Assembly: GCF_024347315.1 (NCBI RefSeq)
Contig: NZ_AP025461.1
Coordinates: forward strand, 186,001 to 250,000
Source: Vibrio atlanticus
GTDB lineage: Bacteria; Pseudomonadota; Gammaproteobacteria; Enterobacterales; Vibrionaceae
Length of the DNA stretch: 64,000 nucleotides
Reading direction: 5' to 3'
Made by a program: the position numbers and the translations under genes. Positions 45,904 through 53,917 of this stretch are shown here, piece after piece; within the stretch, counting starts at the first letter, position 1, and every line of letters begins with the position of its first letter. The notes under the pieces were generated by a model. It worked only from the letters and a program-made list of their open reading frames with translations, had not been told where the DNA came from and did not search any database.

Positions 45904-46143
45904 ATGAAACTTCTAGTTCGTAACCTATCACGCTCTACTGCAGAGCAAGACATCCGTGTTCTATTTTCTGAGTTCGGCTCAGTAAAAGAGTGCAGCCTAG
46001 TTTTAGACCAAGAGACTGGCGAATCTAAAGGCTTTGCTTTTGTTGAAATGCCAGAGCACGAAGAAGCTAAAGCCGCACTAAACAAGCTGAACTTGTCAAA
46101 GCTTGGCAAAAATACGATTCGTGTAAAAGTGGCTAACTCTTAA
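45904..46143 (+). CDS. RRM-type RNA-binding protein
   Basis: A 79-residue single RNA-recognition motif: KLLVRNLSRSTAEQDIRVLF (RNP2 near the start) and ESKGFAFVEM (RNP1, with aromatic residues that stack on RNA). Bacterial RRM proteins of this size are often cold-inducible and bind single-stranded RNA. The frame is open from 45871, but Met 45904 is the family start with AAGG upstream. A strong terminator lies downstream. Confidence 0.93.
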   Translation: MKLLVRNLSRSTAEQDIRVLFSEFGSVKECSLVLDQETGESKGFAFVEMPEHEEAKAALNKLNLSKLGKNTIRVKVANS

Positions 46144-46277
46144 TTAGAGCAAGCACTTAGCAAAGGCTGGTTGTTAGCTTATAGCTTAAGATTGATAGTT
46201 AACAGTAGATTGGTCGTTAACAGCAATCATCAAATGACTGGTCTCTTTATCTAGCTTCACCGTAAGCTCAGATAATA

Positions 46278-46330
46278 AAGCCCGTAACGATATTCCGCTG
46301 AAAAAGCATAATATCGTTACGGGCTTTTTG
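46278..46330 (+). terminator. terminator after the RRM gene
   Basis: AAAGCCCGTAACGATATT and AATATCGTTACGGGCTTT form a perfect 18-bp stem followed by T. It is among the longest hairpins in the window. Confidence 0.92.
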
Positions 46331-46380
46331 CTGCTCGCGATTCTCTTTTCACAACTAACCTATTCACTTATCGTTTGCGC

Positions 46381-46725
46381 TTACAACCCTTCATGCTCAT
46401 CAATAGCACGCCTTGCTTCTGCCATTGAGCATCCTGATTCCATCACTAACTGCGCGACCGTCATCGAGGGCGTAGCGGCTAACAACGATGCCAAACACAC
46501 CACAGGCTTAGGCAGTACTTTGCCTATTGCAGTTGCTATCCAATCGTCTTTTTCATGAGTTAACATGGTTTTAAATTCAACGAGTTGATGATCTTGAGCC
46601 ACCAGCAGCCAGTTGCGTGAACGTCGAACTCGCCTCAACTGGCATCCACACTCAGCCGCATTCGCCATTACTTGGCTTTTATCACTCACACGATGTACAA
46701 AACTATTCAGTGGGACGCTAAACAT
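46381..46725 (-). CDS. ribosome-recycling-factor-family-like small protein
   Basis: A 114-residue protein resembling Vibrio proteins annotated as ribosome recycling factor family: FSVPLNSFVHRVSDKSQVM at the start, CQLRRVRRSRNWLLVAQDHQLVEF in the middle, MTVAQLVMESGCSMAEARRAID at the end. It is much shorter than true Frr (185 residues) and lacks its obvious coiled coil, so the function is uncertain. It marks the left edge of the accessory island. Confidence 0.7.
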   Translation of the reverse strand: MFSVPLNSFVHRVSDKSQVMANAAECGCQLRRVRRSRNWLLVAQDHQLVEFKTMLTHEKDDWIATAIGKVLPKPVVCLASLLAATPSMTVAQLVMESGCSMAEARRAIDEHEGL

Positions 46726-46841
46726 AACCCTCTGCTAACCAATATATTCCTACCATTCAAGAAATCTAGAACTACCACTCAATACCTCAATCACAACTCA
46801 ATAAAATCATGCTTAGGATTACACATACTTCAGACGTAAAA

Positions 46842-46862
46842 AAGCGGCTTATAGCCGCTTAT
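46842..46862 (-). terminator. terminator of the receiver gene
   Basis: AAGCGGCT / AGCCGCTT with a three-base loop, on the minus strand followed by TTTTTACG. It ends the methylase-ATPase-receiver cluster. Confidence 0.85.
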
Positions 46863-46863
46863 C

Positions 46864-48555
46864 TTAGTTAGCTTGAGCTTTTCGTCGCCTTACCCATTCA
46901 ACCTCATCAACTCCGACGCGATTAAAGTCACCCACAATTGATGATACTTTCGTTTGGACATCTAAGTCTTCAAGGTCTCCAATCCACTGGTATTTTTTAT
47001 TTGCTTCTGACTCAAATACAATACTATCTTGATCATCAAATGCTTCAACCTTCGGCCCCCCATGGGCTTTAAACTCAATATGTTCTAACTCATAAAATTT
47101 CAAATTAGTTCGCAGGTGAACATAATCACCCTCGTTGTTTATATCTGGTGCAACTAAATCAAACACACCATCGTTAATAACTAACTGCGCAAATAAGAAG
47201 TTACGTGGTCTCTTTACTCTTGCAGTATCACACTTTGGCATAACACATAGCAGATAAGAGCCATCTTCAATTGATTTGATTATTGTTCCTTGGGTCAAAT
47301 AAGGAAAACCAACCATCAAATCACGGAATGTACGGCGAAAAGCAGTAATACAGGCGAGAGCTTGAGAAGATTTTTGAGTTTCCCCATCAGCTTTACCAAA
47401 TGCACCGACAACTTTTTCAAGGTTAGCGATTACCTTCACTATTTTACTAGCTCTAGCAGCACTAGTATTTTCTTGAACAGCCTTAAATAGCCCTTTCTTT
47501 TTTGGGGTAAAACCATATTCAAAAGATTGAAGGAATCCATTTCTACTGAGAGTAATCTCATCAGTAGGTGTTCCATCATCTGTTATAGCAGCTTTCTGAT
47601 ATCGCTTGTCATAGTTTGCTTCAACCCATGTTTTTATTGTGTCGTACCCAAGAGTCTTACGGTCAATCTGAGCAAGCGCTAGCACATTCCTCAAGTACGA
47701 TGAGTAATTTTCTAACATTAGAACTTCGGAGTCTTCAGGGTCTGGTAAAAGAGCACGGTGAGCTAAATATCCTGAATCTAAATCAGAGCTGAATTTCGCT
47801 AATAAAGCTCCAGTATGTTGCCTTACTGTCGTCGTCGCTTTCATCGCAAAAGCAGGAATTAAACCATCAACAAGTATGGCAAATTCTTCTAGCGCTTTAG
47901 CTGGTAATTCTTCTTCGTATACTGCCCTAGGGCCTTCAATTGTATTTTTCTTATGATAAAAAATAATGTTTAGCTGCTCTGAACTAACCTGATATTCACC
48001 AGGTTTATCTAAATTTTCGTCACCTAAATACTCCCATAGATCATCACGTAACTTCTGAAGATCTGTTTCCCCAGTATATACAACTATGGTACGTAACCTT
48101 CCGCCATTTGCCTTATCGTGTTGAAGTATCTGCTTTACGATTTCTTGGCTATAGGTAGCGTCATGATCTACTAGCATCCAATCGAGAATTATGACATCTG
48201 CAGTTGCTGATACTTTCATCGCTTTTGAAGCGAAATCAACAGCAGGCTCACCTTCCTGAATCTGTGGCTGATACAAACCAGCCACAATTCCACGATCATA
48301 GAATGCATTAGTGAGAGATAACGTATTTAATGGATGTGTGATTTGCTCATTCGGCTCCACTAGTTCTCCTATTTGCACCTCCTCGAGCGGTACGGGTGCA
48401 ACCATAGGGTCAAAAACTCCACTAGGTTCAACAAGAGCATCGGCAGGTTCAATAATAGTTGAAGCGTTTGTTAAGCCAGCCCCATCATCGATGATCAAAA
48501 CAGTTTGGACATACTCATCAACTACCTCACGGCAGTACTGATTAAATGCAGACAT
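46864..48555 (-). CDS. receiver-domain protein with large unknown C-terminal region
   Basis: A 563-residue protein. The N-terminus has a CheY-like receiver: VLIIDD (Asp23, Asp24), then an unusual insertion of about 60 residues, VIILDWML (Asp125, the likely phosphoacceptor) and IVVYTGETD (Thr161). The remaining 390 residues have no domain I recognise. The gene overlaps the kinase-like gene by one base (TAATG), so the two are coupled. I infer that it receives phosphate or a conformational signal from the dual-ATPase partner and is the effector. Confidence 0.85.
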   Translation of the reverse strand: MSAFNQYCREVVDEYVQTVLIIDDGAGLTNASTIIEPADALVEPSGVFDPMVAPVPLEEVQIGELVEPNEQITHPLNTLSLTNAFYDRGIVAGLYQPQIQEGEPAVDFASKAMKVSATADVIILDWMLVDHDATYSQEIVKQILQHDKANGGRLRTIVVYTGETDLQKLRDDLWEYLGDENLDKPGEYQVSSEQLNIIFYHKKNTIEGPRAVYEEELPAKALEEFAILVDGLIPAFAMKATTTVRQHTGALLAKFSSDLDSGYLAHRALLPDPEDSEVLMLENYSSYLRNVLALAQIDRKTLGYDTIKTWVEANYDKRYQKAAITDDGTPTDEITLSRNGFLQSFEYGFTPKKKGLFKAVQENTSAARASKIVKVIANLEKVVGAFGKADGETQKSSQALACITAFRRTFRDLMVGFPYLTQGTIIKSIEDGSYLLCVMPKCDTARVKRPRNFLFAQLVINDGVFDLVAPDINNEGDYVHLRTNLKFYELEHIEFKAHGGPKVEAFDDQDSIVFESEANKKYQWIGDLEDLDVQTKVSSIVGDFNRVGVDEVEWVRRRKAQAN

Positions 48556-50120
48556 TACTCTTGCTCCATAATTTTTTCACTAATAACAAAACATGGAGAG
48601 GCATCTGCACTTCCACTAGCTAACTGAATATCAAGCCCTTCATGATTGAGGGATTCTTTACTTATAAATAAACCCATGCCACGACCGCTGGATTTTCTAG
48701 AGAAAGTGAATTCAAAAATCCTATCTCTATCAATTAGCGGGATTGAAGGGCCATTATTGCTTATGACTAACTGATCACCATCAACATCCAACTTGATTTC
48801 TTTCTTATCATTATCACTTTCCAGTTGGGTGTTAAGCCAGTAAATAGCGTTGTCTACCACATTGATAAACACGGGTAAAAATGACGATGGAAACACATTG
48901 GTCGTTTTCACCATAAACGCTTTAGTCGACGTTAATTCAATGTTGTGGCGTTTTAAGCGTTCATCGAAAATATCTTTTAGGTAGCTGTCTATTTCTTTAC
49001 CTGACAGATCTATCTTGCTTCGATATAGCCGGCGATTTAACGGGGTAAACATTTTCAAATACCCATCTAAATGCGCAAAGCTGTGGCTAATGTTGTTATA
49101 TAGCCCATTTAGCTTAGGGTTTTTATCTGCCCAAGGTTTGAGGGAACGAATTGAACTTCTTACGTTACGAGCAGTACTGCTAAACTCATGCTGAATAATG
49201 CCCAGTGACATTCCTAGTTGAGCAAACTCATAGTATTGGTTGAGGGATTCTTTTACTTGTTCGTTTTCACTTTCCAAGGCAACGATAACGTCTACTGAAC
49301 TTGATTCATCATCGTTGATGTCATTAATAACAAGCTCGATGGTATCTCGCATTTTTTTGAAGTATTGTTCCGTTTGCTCATTAATCTCTTCTAGCTGCTT
49401 TTCCCAAGACGAGACAACCTCTAGTGACTCTTCCTCAGAATAAGTATCTATAGCGGTTGAGTTTATGGATGTCATAACCTCAGCTAACGCTTGAGTATAT
49501 TCGGCAGACTTATTTCGAGCCTTTTCTTTAATAACAGCATCTATTTCACCGACATTGCTTTTTAGTTCGTTACGGTAGCTCGATATTGTCTTGGTCAGTG
49601 TTTTCTTCTCTTCTTCGATAAATTCACTGACGCGATCTCTGAGTGTAAATGACAAACTATTCGAGGTGACATACTCAGAAATTTGTAGCTCTATGTTCTT
49701 TTGAACTGGGCTTACCATATCCTCATAAAACTTCTCACGAGTAGCCAAATAAGTTGTCCAATTCTGCTCATCTTCGTTACTCAAACCAATTTTTGGCATG
49801 ATTATCTTTAGTTCTTTATCAAAAGACTTCCATTTAGCGGACATGTCACTGCGAAGGCTTGATATGAAGCGATACTTTTCTTGCTCATTCCATGTATCAC
49901 TCGCTTTTTCAAATTCAACTTTAACGTGATTTTTTATTGCCTCGACTTTAGTTAGGTATGAGCCATCACCATAAGTATCAAAAAAATCTGCTAGTTGATC
50001 CCTGAAGGTTTCTTTTTTAGTTTTAACTAGGGCGTGTTGATCTTTCGTGAGTGTTTTTTGAACAGCATGGTAAAGAGTTATAATTTGCTTCGCCAAAAGT
50101 AAAACCATAACCAATACCAT
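48555..50120 (-). CDS. histidine-kinase-like GHKL ATPase (3' half of an IS-split gene)
   Basis: A 521-residue frame, of which the first 31 residues come from the IS end and the native part begins at codon 32 (50027). A long coiled-coil (about 40-300) leads to a phosphoacceptor-like helix with GIIQHEF (His311) and an ATPase domain with NVVDNAIYW (N box), ISNNGP and GRGMGLF. It has no membrane helix of its own; the hydrophobic start is IS-derived. Removing the IS joins this frame to the MORC-like ATPase upstream. Translation may start at the IS-provided ATG 50120. Confidence 0.88.
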   Translation of the reverse strand: MVLVMVLLLAKQIITLYHAVQKTLTKDQHALVKTKKETFRDQLADFFDTYGDGSYLTKVEAIKNHVKVEFEKASDTWNEQEKYRFISSLRSDMSAKWKSFDKELKIIMPKIGLSNEDEQNWTTYLATREKFYEDMVSPVQKNIELQISEYVTSNSLSFTLRDRVSEFIEEEKKTLTKTISSYRNELKSNVGEIDAVIKEKARNKSAEYTQALAEVMTSINSTAIDTYSEEESLEVVSSWEKQLEEINEQTEQYFKKMRDTIELVINDINDDESSSVDVIVALESENEQVKESLNQYYEFAQLGMSLGIIQHEFSSTARNVRSSIRSLKPWADKNPKLNGLYNNISHSFAHLDGYLKMFTPLNRRLYRSKIDLSGKEIDSYLKDIFDERLKRHNIELTSTKAFMVKTTNVFPSSFLPVFINVVDNAIYWLNTQLESDNDKKEIKLDVDGDQLVISNNGPSIPLIDRDRIFEFTFSRKSSGRGMGLFISKESLNHEGLDIQLASGSADASPCFVISEKIMEQE

Positions 50121-50914
50121 GCCAAGAACAATGCTAACTGATATTCGCTGGGAACTGCTACTCCAAGTTATGAAAAGTACAGGTCGTATTTACGATAAAA
50201 CTGAACATCGAATGACATTTGAAGGAATACTTTATCGAATGAGAACAGGTATTCCTTGGCGAGATCTACCCTCTGAGTTCGGAGAGTGGAGTACCGTTTA
50301 CAGACGATTTAATCTTTGGTCAAAGAAAGGGATTTTAGATAAACTTTTCAAAAGCTTATCTAGCATGGCTGATTTTGAATGGGTCTTTCTTGATGGCTCT
50401 ATAGTTCGAGCGCATCAGCATAGTACAGGTGCAGCTACTGAAAGCTCAGAGCAAATAGGAAAAAGTCGCGGGGGCAACTCAACCAAAATTCACTTAGCCG
50501 TAGATAGTGGTGGTCTGCCGATTTGCTTTGATTTATCAGAAGGACAACGCCACGATATAGTGCATGCCGAAAGCTTAGTTGAACAACTCGATGAAGTTAA
50601 TACTATCGTTTGTGATAAAGGATATGACAGCGAACCTTTCCGTACTTTTGTTAAGGAACGTGGCGGAGAAACGGTAATTGCTAAACGCAATTACGGACAA
50701 GATATAGACAAAGACAGTATGGATTGGTGTCTATACAAGTATCGTCACTTGGTCGAAAATGCCTTTGGGAGAATTAAGCATTATCGAGCTATTTCAAGTA
50801 GATATGACAAGCTAGAAAGGAATTATGCCAGCATGTTATCGCTGGCATTCATGTTAATGTGGCTACCGATGTATTGTTGAACACAAAATGTACAGCAAAG
50901 ATCAACACGCCCTA
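50028..50914. mobile_element. IS5-family insertion sequence inside the ATPase gene
   Basis: The element is 883 bp (50030-50912) with terminal inverted repeats GGGCGTGTTGATCTTT identical for 16 bases, flanked by TA duplications at 50028-50029 and 50913-50914. It holds one intact transposase. TA targets and ends of this type point to the IS427-like group. It lies opposite to the host gene and splits it in frame. Confidence 0.95.
50119..50880 (+). CDS. IS5-family DDE transposase
   Basis: A 253-residue single-frame transposase. The N-terminal part (RWELLLQVMKSTGRI; RMRTGIPWRDLPSEFG) binds the ends. The DDE residues are Asp92 (FLDGSIVRAH), Asp166 (VCDKGYDS) and Glu213 (LVENAFGRIK). Relatives often need a frameshift between two frames, while this copy is continuous and looks functional. 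It is encoded opposite to the interrupted operon. Confidence 0.95.
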   Translation: MPRTMLTDIRWELLLQVMKSTGRIYDKTEHRMTFEGILYRMRTGIPWRDLPSEFGEWSTVYRRFNLWSKKGILDKLFKSLSSMADFEWVFLDGSIVRAHQHSTGAATESSEQIGKSRGGNSTKIHLAVDSGGLPICFDLSEGQRHDIVHAESLVEQLDEVNTIVCDKGYDSEPFRTFVKERGGETVIAKRNYGQDIDKDSMDWCLYKYRHLVENAFGRIKHYRAISSRYDKLERNYASMLSLAFMLMWLPMYC

Positions 50915-52463
50915 ATTTTTTCCGTTTCCTCTCAGCTTCGCTTTCTTTCTTCGCCTGTTCTTTAAATTTATTTTTAATCTCAGAAAATCGATCATTAACT
51001 GAAGAGTCCCTAAAAAAGTCTGCGGCTAATTGGTCAAAGAAATATTCTAATATGTTAGTAAATTCTTTATAAGCGACGTTTTCTATTAAACCTTCTCGTC
51101 CCGCTTTTTCTTCTAGCCTTGTACTCACATCATGCTTAATTTCAATAGCACCAAACATCAAACGATGCGAGAAAAATGCGTGTGCAGCTCTCTTAGAACG
51201 TTTCTCTTCAAACCTTAAAAAATCAAATTCTTGCTTGCCGTAAGGCAGTACGCGAACCCCATCTTTGTACAAATAAAGGCCACCGTACATTCTAAGCTTC
51301 GTTTGAAGCTCTATATACCGGTCACTGGACACCATGCTGTCTGATGGCGTTCCTTGAAGGTAGGTAAACTTAATTTTAAACGGGCCACACCGAGTCTTTG
51401 CACCAAAACTTTTATTCCAGTTTATGATGTGCTGTTGAGGTTCTCCCTTATAAACGGTGACCTTACCTCTAAACTGACCATATTCATCAAACTCACCTTC
51501 TACTATATGGTCACCATCAGCGGCATCTTTTTTAGTAAAGAACCCTTCTTCAATTAATTCTTGAGCTTCGGCAGTACCTTGATGTAACCGGAATTTTGTT
51601 TTTAACCTTTCTTTTTTTTCCGTATCAAATGTATTAGAAAAACCAACCAAGATCTTTTGTAGATCGGTCGTACCATTTACATCGGTTTTAACATCGAGTG
51701 CCAATGTTTCATCATTAGGCATGATAATGAAATGAGTGCCTTTACTGATGCCATCTAGCTGAGGGGCTGAATCTGACGTTCTTAGCTCTGTTGGAATTTT
51801 CTCCCAGTCGTCCTGAGTTTTGTTTTGTACATTTTTAAATAAGACTTCTGGTGAAAAAGAGAGTAGTTCGGCATCAGCAATAATGAGGTCTAGGTAATCG
51901 GCAGGAATAACATCACCTAAGCTTTGAAGATGTGAAATCAGTTCCTGCGCCATTGACTCCAAATCTACTGCTGTTGGCAATTTTCCTTCAGGAAAGGTTC
52001 GCGTAGGGATTACAATGTCTGAAATTCCGATATCTGGAATTTCAAATTGGCTCCAGTGGATTAATGCTACGACCATATCGTGCATTCCATCTGCTCGCTC
52101 AGCACGGCTTAATGCAACAACTTGTCGCCCAATGGAAGCGATAGCGAGTCGGCCAATACCTTTTTCACCCATTAAAGGGCGGGGAGCCATTCCATCTGGG
52201 ATATAAACCGACTTCCGATTTGCCCCAAGTTTGCTAGAAGTCCCAATTGTCAGCCACTTTTTAACAAAATCTTCCTCGGTCATCCCAACGCCGTTGTCAC
52301 GAAGAGTAACTAGGTTCTGATCTTGGAAGTAGTCAATTTCTGCATTACTGGCGTAGGCATCGTGCGCATTTTTGAATAGTTCATGTATCGCTGTTGGGAT
52401 ACCCGCTATTTGCTGTCGACCAAGCATGTCTACAGCTCTAGCGCTTACATTCATTTGAGCCAT
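50823..52463 (-). CDS. MORC/MutL-type GHKL ATPase (5' half of an IS-split gene)
   Basis: A 546-residue frame whose native part ends at codon 517 (50913); the last 29 residues are read from the IS. The N-terminal Bergerat fold is complete: HELFKNAHDAY (Glu28, Asn32), DNGVGM (56-61), WLTIGTSSK (70-78) and GEKGIGRLA (99-107), typical of MORC-like ATPases. An S5-like and a coiled-coil region follow (SEIKNKFKEQAKKESEAERK). It is fused in frame to the kinase half once the IS is removed. Confidence 0.92.
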   Translation of the reverse strand: MAQMNVSARAVDMLGRQQIAGIPTAIHELFKNAHDAYASNAEIDYFQDQNLVTLRDNGVGMTEEDFVKKWLTIGTSSKLGANRKSVYIPDGMAPRPLMGEKGIGRLAIASIGRQVVALSRAERADGMHDMVVALIHWSQFEIPDIGISDIVIPTRTFPEGKLPTAVDLESMAQELISHLQSLGDVIPADYLDLIIADAELLSFSPEVLFKNVQNKTQDDWEKIPTELRTSDSAPQLDGISKGTHFIIMPNDETLALDVKTDVNGTTDLQKILVGFSNTFDTEKKERLKTKFRLHQGTAEAQELIEEGFFTKKDAADGDHIVEGEFDEYGQFRGKVTVYKGEPQQHIINWNKSFGAKTRCGPFKIKFTYLQGTPSDSMVSSDRYIELQTKLRMYGGLYLYKDGVRVLPYGKQEFDFLRFEEKRSKRAAHAFFSHRLMFGAIEIKHDVSTRLEEKAGREGLIENVAYKEFTNILEYFFDQLAADFFRDSSVNDRFSEIKNKFKEQAKKESEAERKRKKLGRVDLCCTFCVQQYIGSHINMNASDNMLA

Positions 52464-52485
52464 ATATAACCAAATCTCAGTATGT

Positions 52486-52532
52486 TTGATATAAAAAAGT
52501 GCCTAACATTGTAGGCACTTTTTTTATATCAA
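52486..52532. terminator. long hairpin between the methylase and ATPase genes
   Basis: TTGATATAAAAAAGTGCCTA and TAGGCACTTTTTTTATATCAA pair almost perfectly around ACATTG. It has a T-run on both strands and lies in the 60-base gap. On the minus strand it would stop or attenuate transcription from the methylase into the ATPase gene. Confidence 0.85.
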
Positions 52533-53705
52533 TCTACTGCATATATCTGCAATGAGAGTTTGACCAAGTAAAGGTGGGACAGCATTCCCAATTTGACGAG
52601 CCTGCTCGGTCGAACTCCCATAAAAATCAAACCAATCAGGGAATGACTGTAAACGTGCGGCATGACGAAGTGTCACACCATGGTCTTCCCACGGGTGAAC
52701 AAATCGCCCTTTAGATGGGTTATTACAACCTGTAGTAATGGTGTTGCTCGGTATATGAATAAAGATTCTGCCATATACATCTTTGTGACCTTTGTAGCCA
52801 TTAGAATGACACTTTAGCCGGTGTTGCTCGCCAGCATCTTCACGGCTACCGTTTAATGGTGTGTCAGCAAAGCGTATTTTCATCATGTCACTTGGCTTCA
52901 TGTGAACATCACAAGGGTCACTTTTTTTAAAAGGCTTTCCGTAAGGAAGAGAATTTAAAAGTTTGAAAACTTCTTCTTTATCGCGCTTGTCCTTCTTACT
53001 AAAAAAGTCATCCCAGTAATTTTGATATAGATGGTGTGGGATTCTTTCAAATACTGAGGACGCAGCTACCCACATAGGCTGATTTCCTGAAGTAGGTGCG
53101 AAATGAGTAGCCGCAGGTGGGAACACCATTCCTTCAGCATCTAAGTCTTTTCGAATTCCGAATATAAATACACGTTTACGGTTTTGGGGGATACCATAAT
53201 CTTTTGCATTTACGATATTGCAAAATTTAATTACGTAACCTGCTGTTTCGGCTAACGCTAGAAACTTATCTAAAAAAGGCTTATGACGTTTCCATAACAG
53301 CCCAGACACATTTTCTACTAAGAATGCTTTAGGGTTAAATTCATTAACGAATTCAAAATAACGTAATAATAATTGATTGCGAGGGTCGTTCACGCCAGCA
53401 TTATTAATGCGGTGCGTTGAAAAGCCTTGGCATGGCGGTCCACCTAAAATAAGGTCTAGTTCGCCTCGTTCTAAGTGAAGACTTTGACGAAGTTCTTTGG
53501 GATCGACATTGTTTATATCGCCCTGTACTTCACCAGCACGAAGATCAATATTGAGCTCTTTGCCTTTTATGAAATTTTCGGCATAGGTTTTTGCAGCGGC
53601 CTTATCAAATTCTATAGCTGCAAGTACATCTACCCCTGCTTCAATAGCAGAAAGTGAAAATCCACCGGCACCAGCAAATAGGTCAATAGCTTTAGCTGTC
53701 ATCAA
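52524..53705 (-). CDS. C5-cytosine DNA methyltransferase
   Basis: A 393-residue methyltransferase with all main motifs: I (AIDLFAGAGGFSLSA), IV (GGPPCQGFS, catalytic Cys92), VI (ENV, residues 131-133), VIII (QNRKRVF) and X (QIGNAVPPLLGQTL) near the C-terminus. It transfers a methyl group to cytosine in a specific sequence; the target cannot be read. No restriction enzyme or Vsr gene is adjacent. It is the first gene of the cluster. Start is Met 53705 or 53702. Confidence 0.96.
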   Translation of the reverse strand: MMTAKAIDLFAGAGGFSLSAIEAGVDVLAAIEFDKAAAKTYAENFIKGKELNIDLRAGEVQGDINNVDPKELRQSLHLERGELDLILGGPPCQGFSTHRINNAGVNDPRNQLLLRYFEFVNEFNPKAFLVENVSGLLWKRHKPFLDKFLALAETAGYVIKFCNIVNAKDYGIPQNRKRVFIFGIRKDLDAEGMVFPPAATHFAPTSGNQPMWVAASSVFERIPHHLYQNYWDDFFSKKDKRDKEEVFKLLNSLPYGKPFKKSDPCDVHMKPSDMMKIRFADTPLNGSREDAGEQHRLKCHSNGYKGHKDVYGRIFIHIPSNTITTGCNNPSKGRFVHPWEDHGVTLRHAARLQSFPDWFDFYGSSTEQARQIGNAVPPLLGQTLIADICSRLI

Positions 53706-53827
53706 AAATACTCAAATAAAATTAGCTGGCATATTCTACCGTTTTACCAAAAAATTGCTATTGGTTCTGGTACGTCCGTATACATTTCAAGTCCAGTAAA
53801 CACAATACTTACAAGTCTAATTGTAGC

Positions 53828-53852
53828 TTGTGTCTGCTCGATACAGACACAA
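53828..53852 (-). terminator. hairpin downstream of the MalY-like gene
   Basis: TTGTGTCTG / CAGACACAA with a 7-base loop lies about 65 bases after the stop codon on the minus strand. It has no T-run. Confidence 0.5.
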
Positions 53853-53917
53853 AACTACCAGTCATGCACCAGTTTATCCTTTGAGGCACCGCTCTCGTAT
53901 AAAAGTTAGCGCTAATC

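Noticed and set aside
50030..50120. Hydrophobic N-terminus of the kinase-like frame as a membrane segment
   Set aside because: The first 31 residues come from the left end of the IS, so the kinase half is not naturally membrane-anchored.
50823..50912. C-terminal 29 residues of the MORC-like frame as native protein
   Set aside because: These codons are read from the right end of the IS (GRVDLCCTFCVQQ), not from the host gene.
46381..53917. A prophage or integrative element covering the methyltransferase cluster
   Set aside because: I found no integrase, tRNA attachment site or flanking direct repeats; only the single IS is present.
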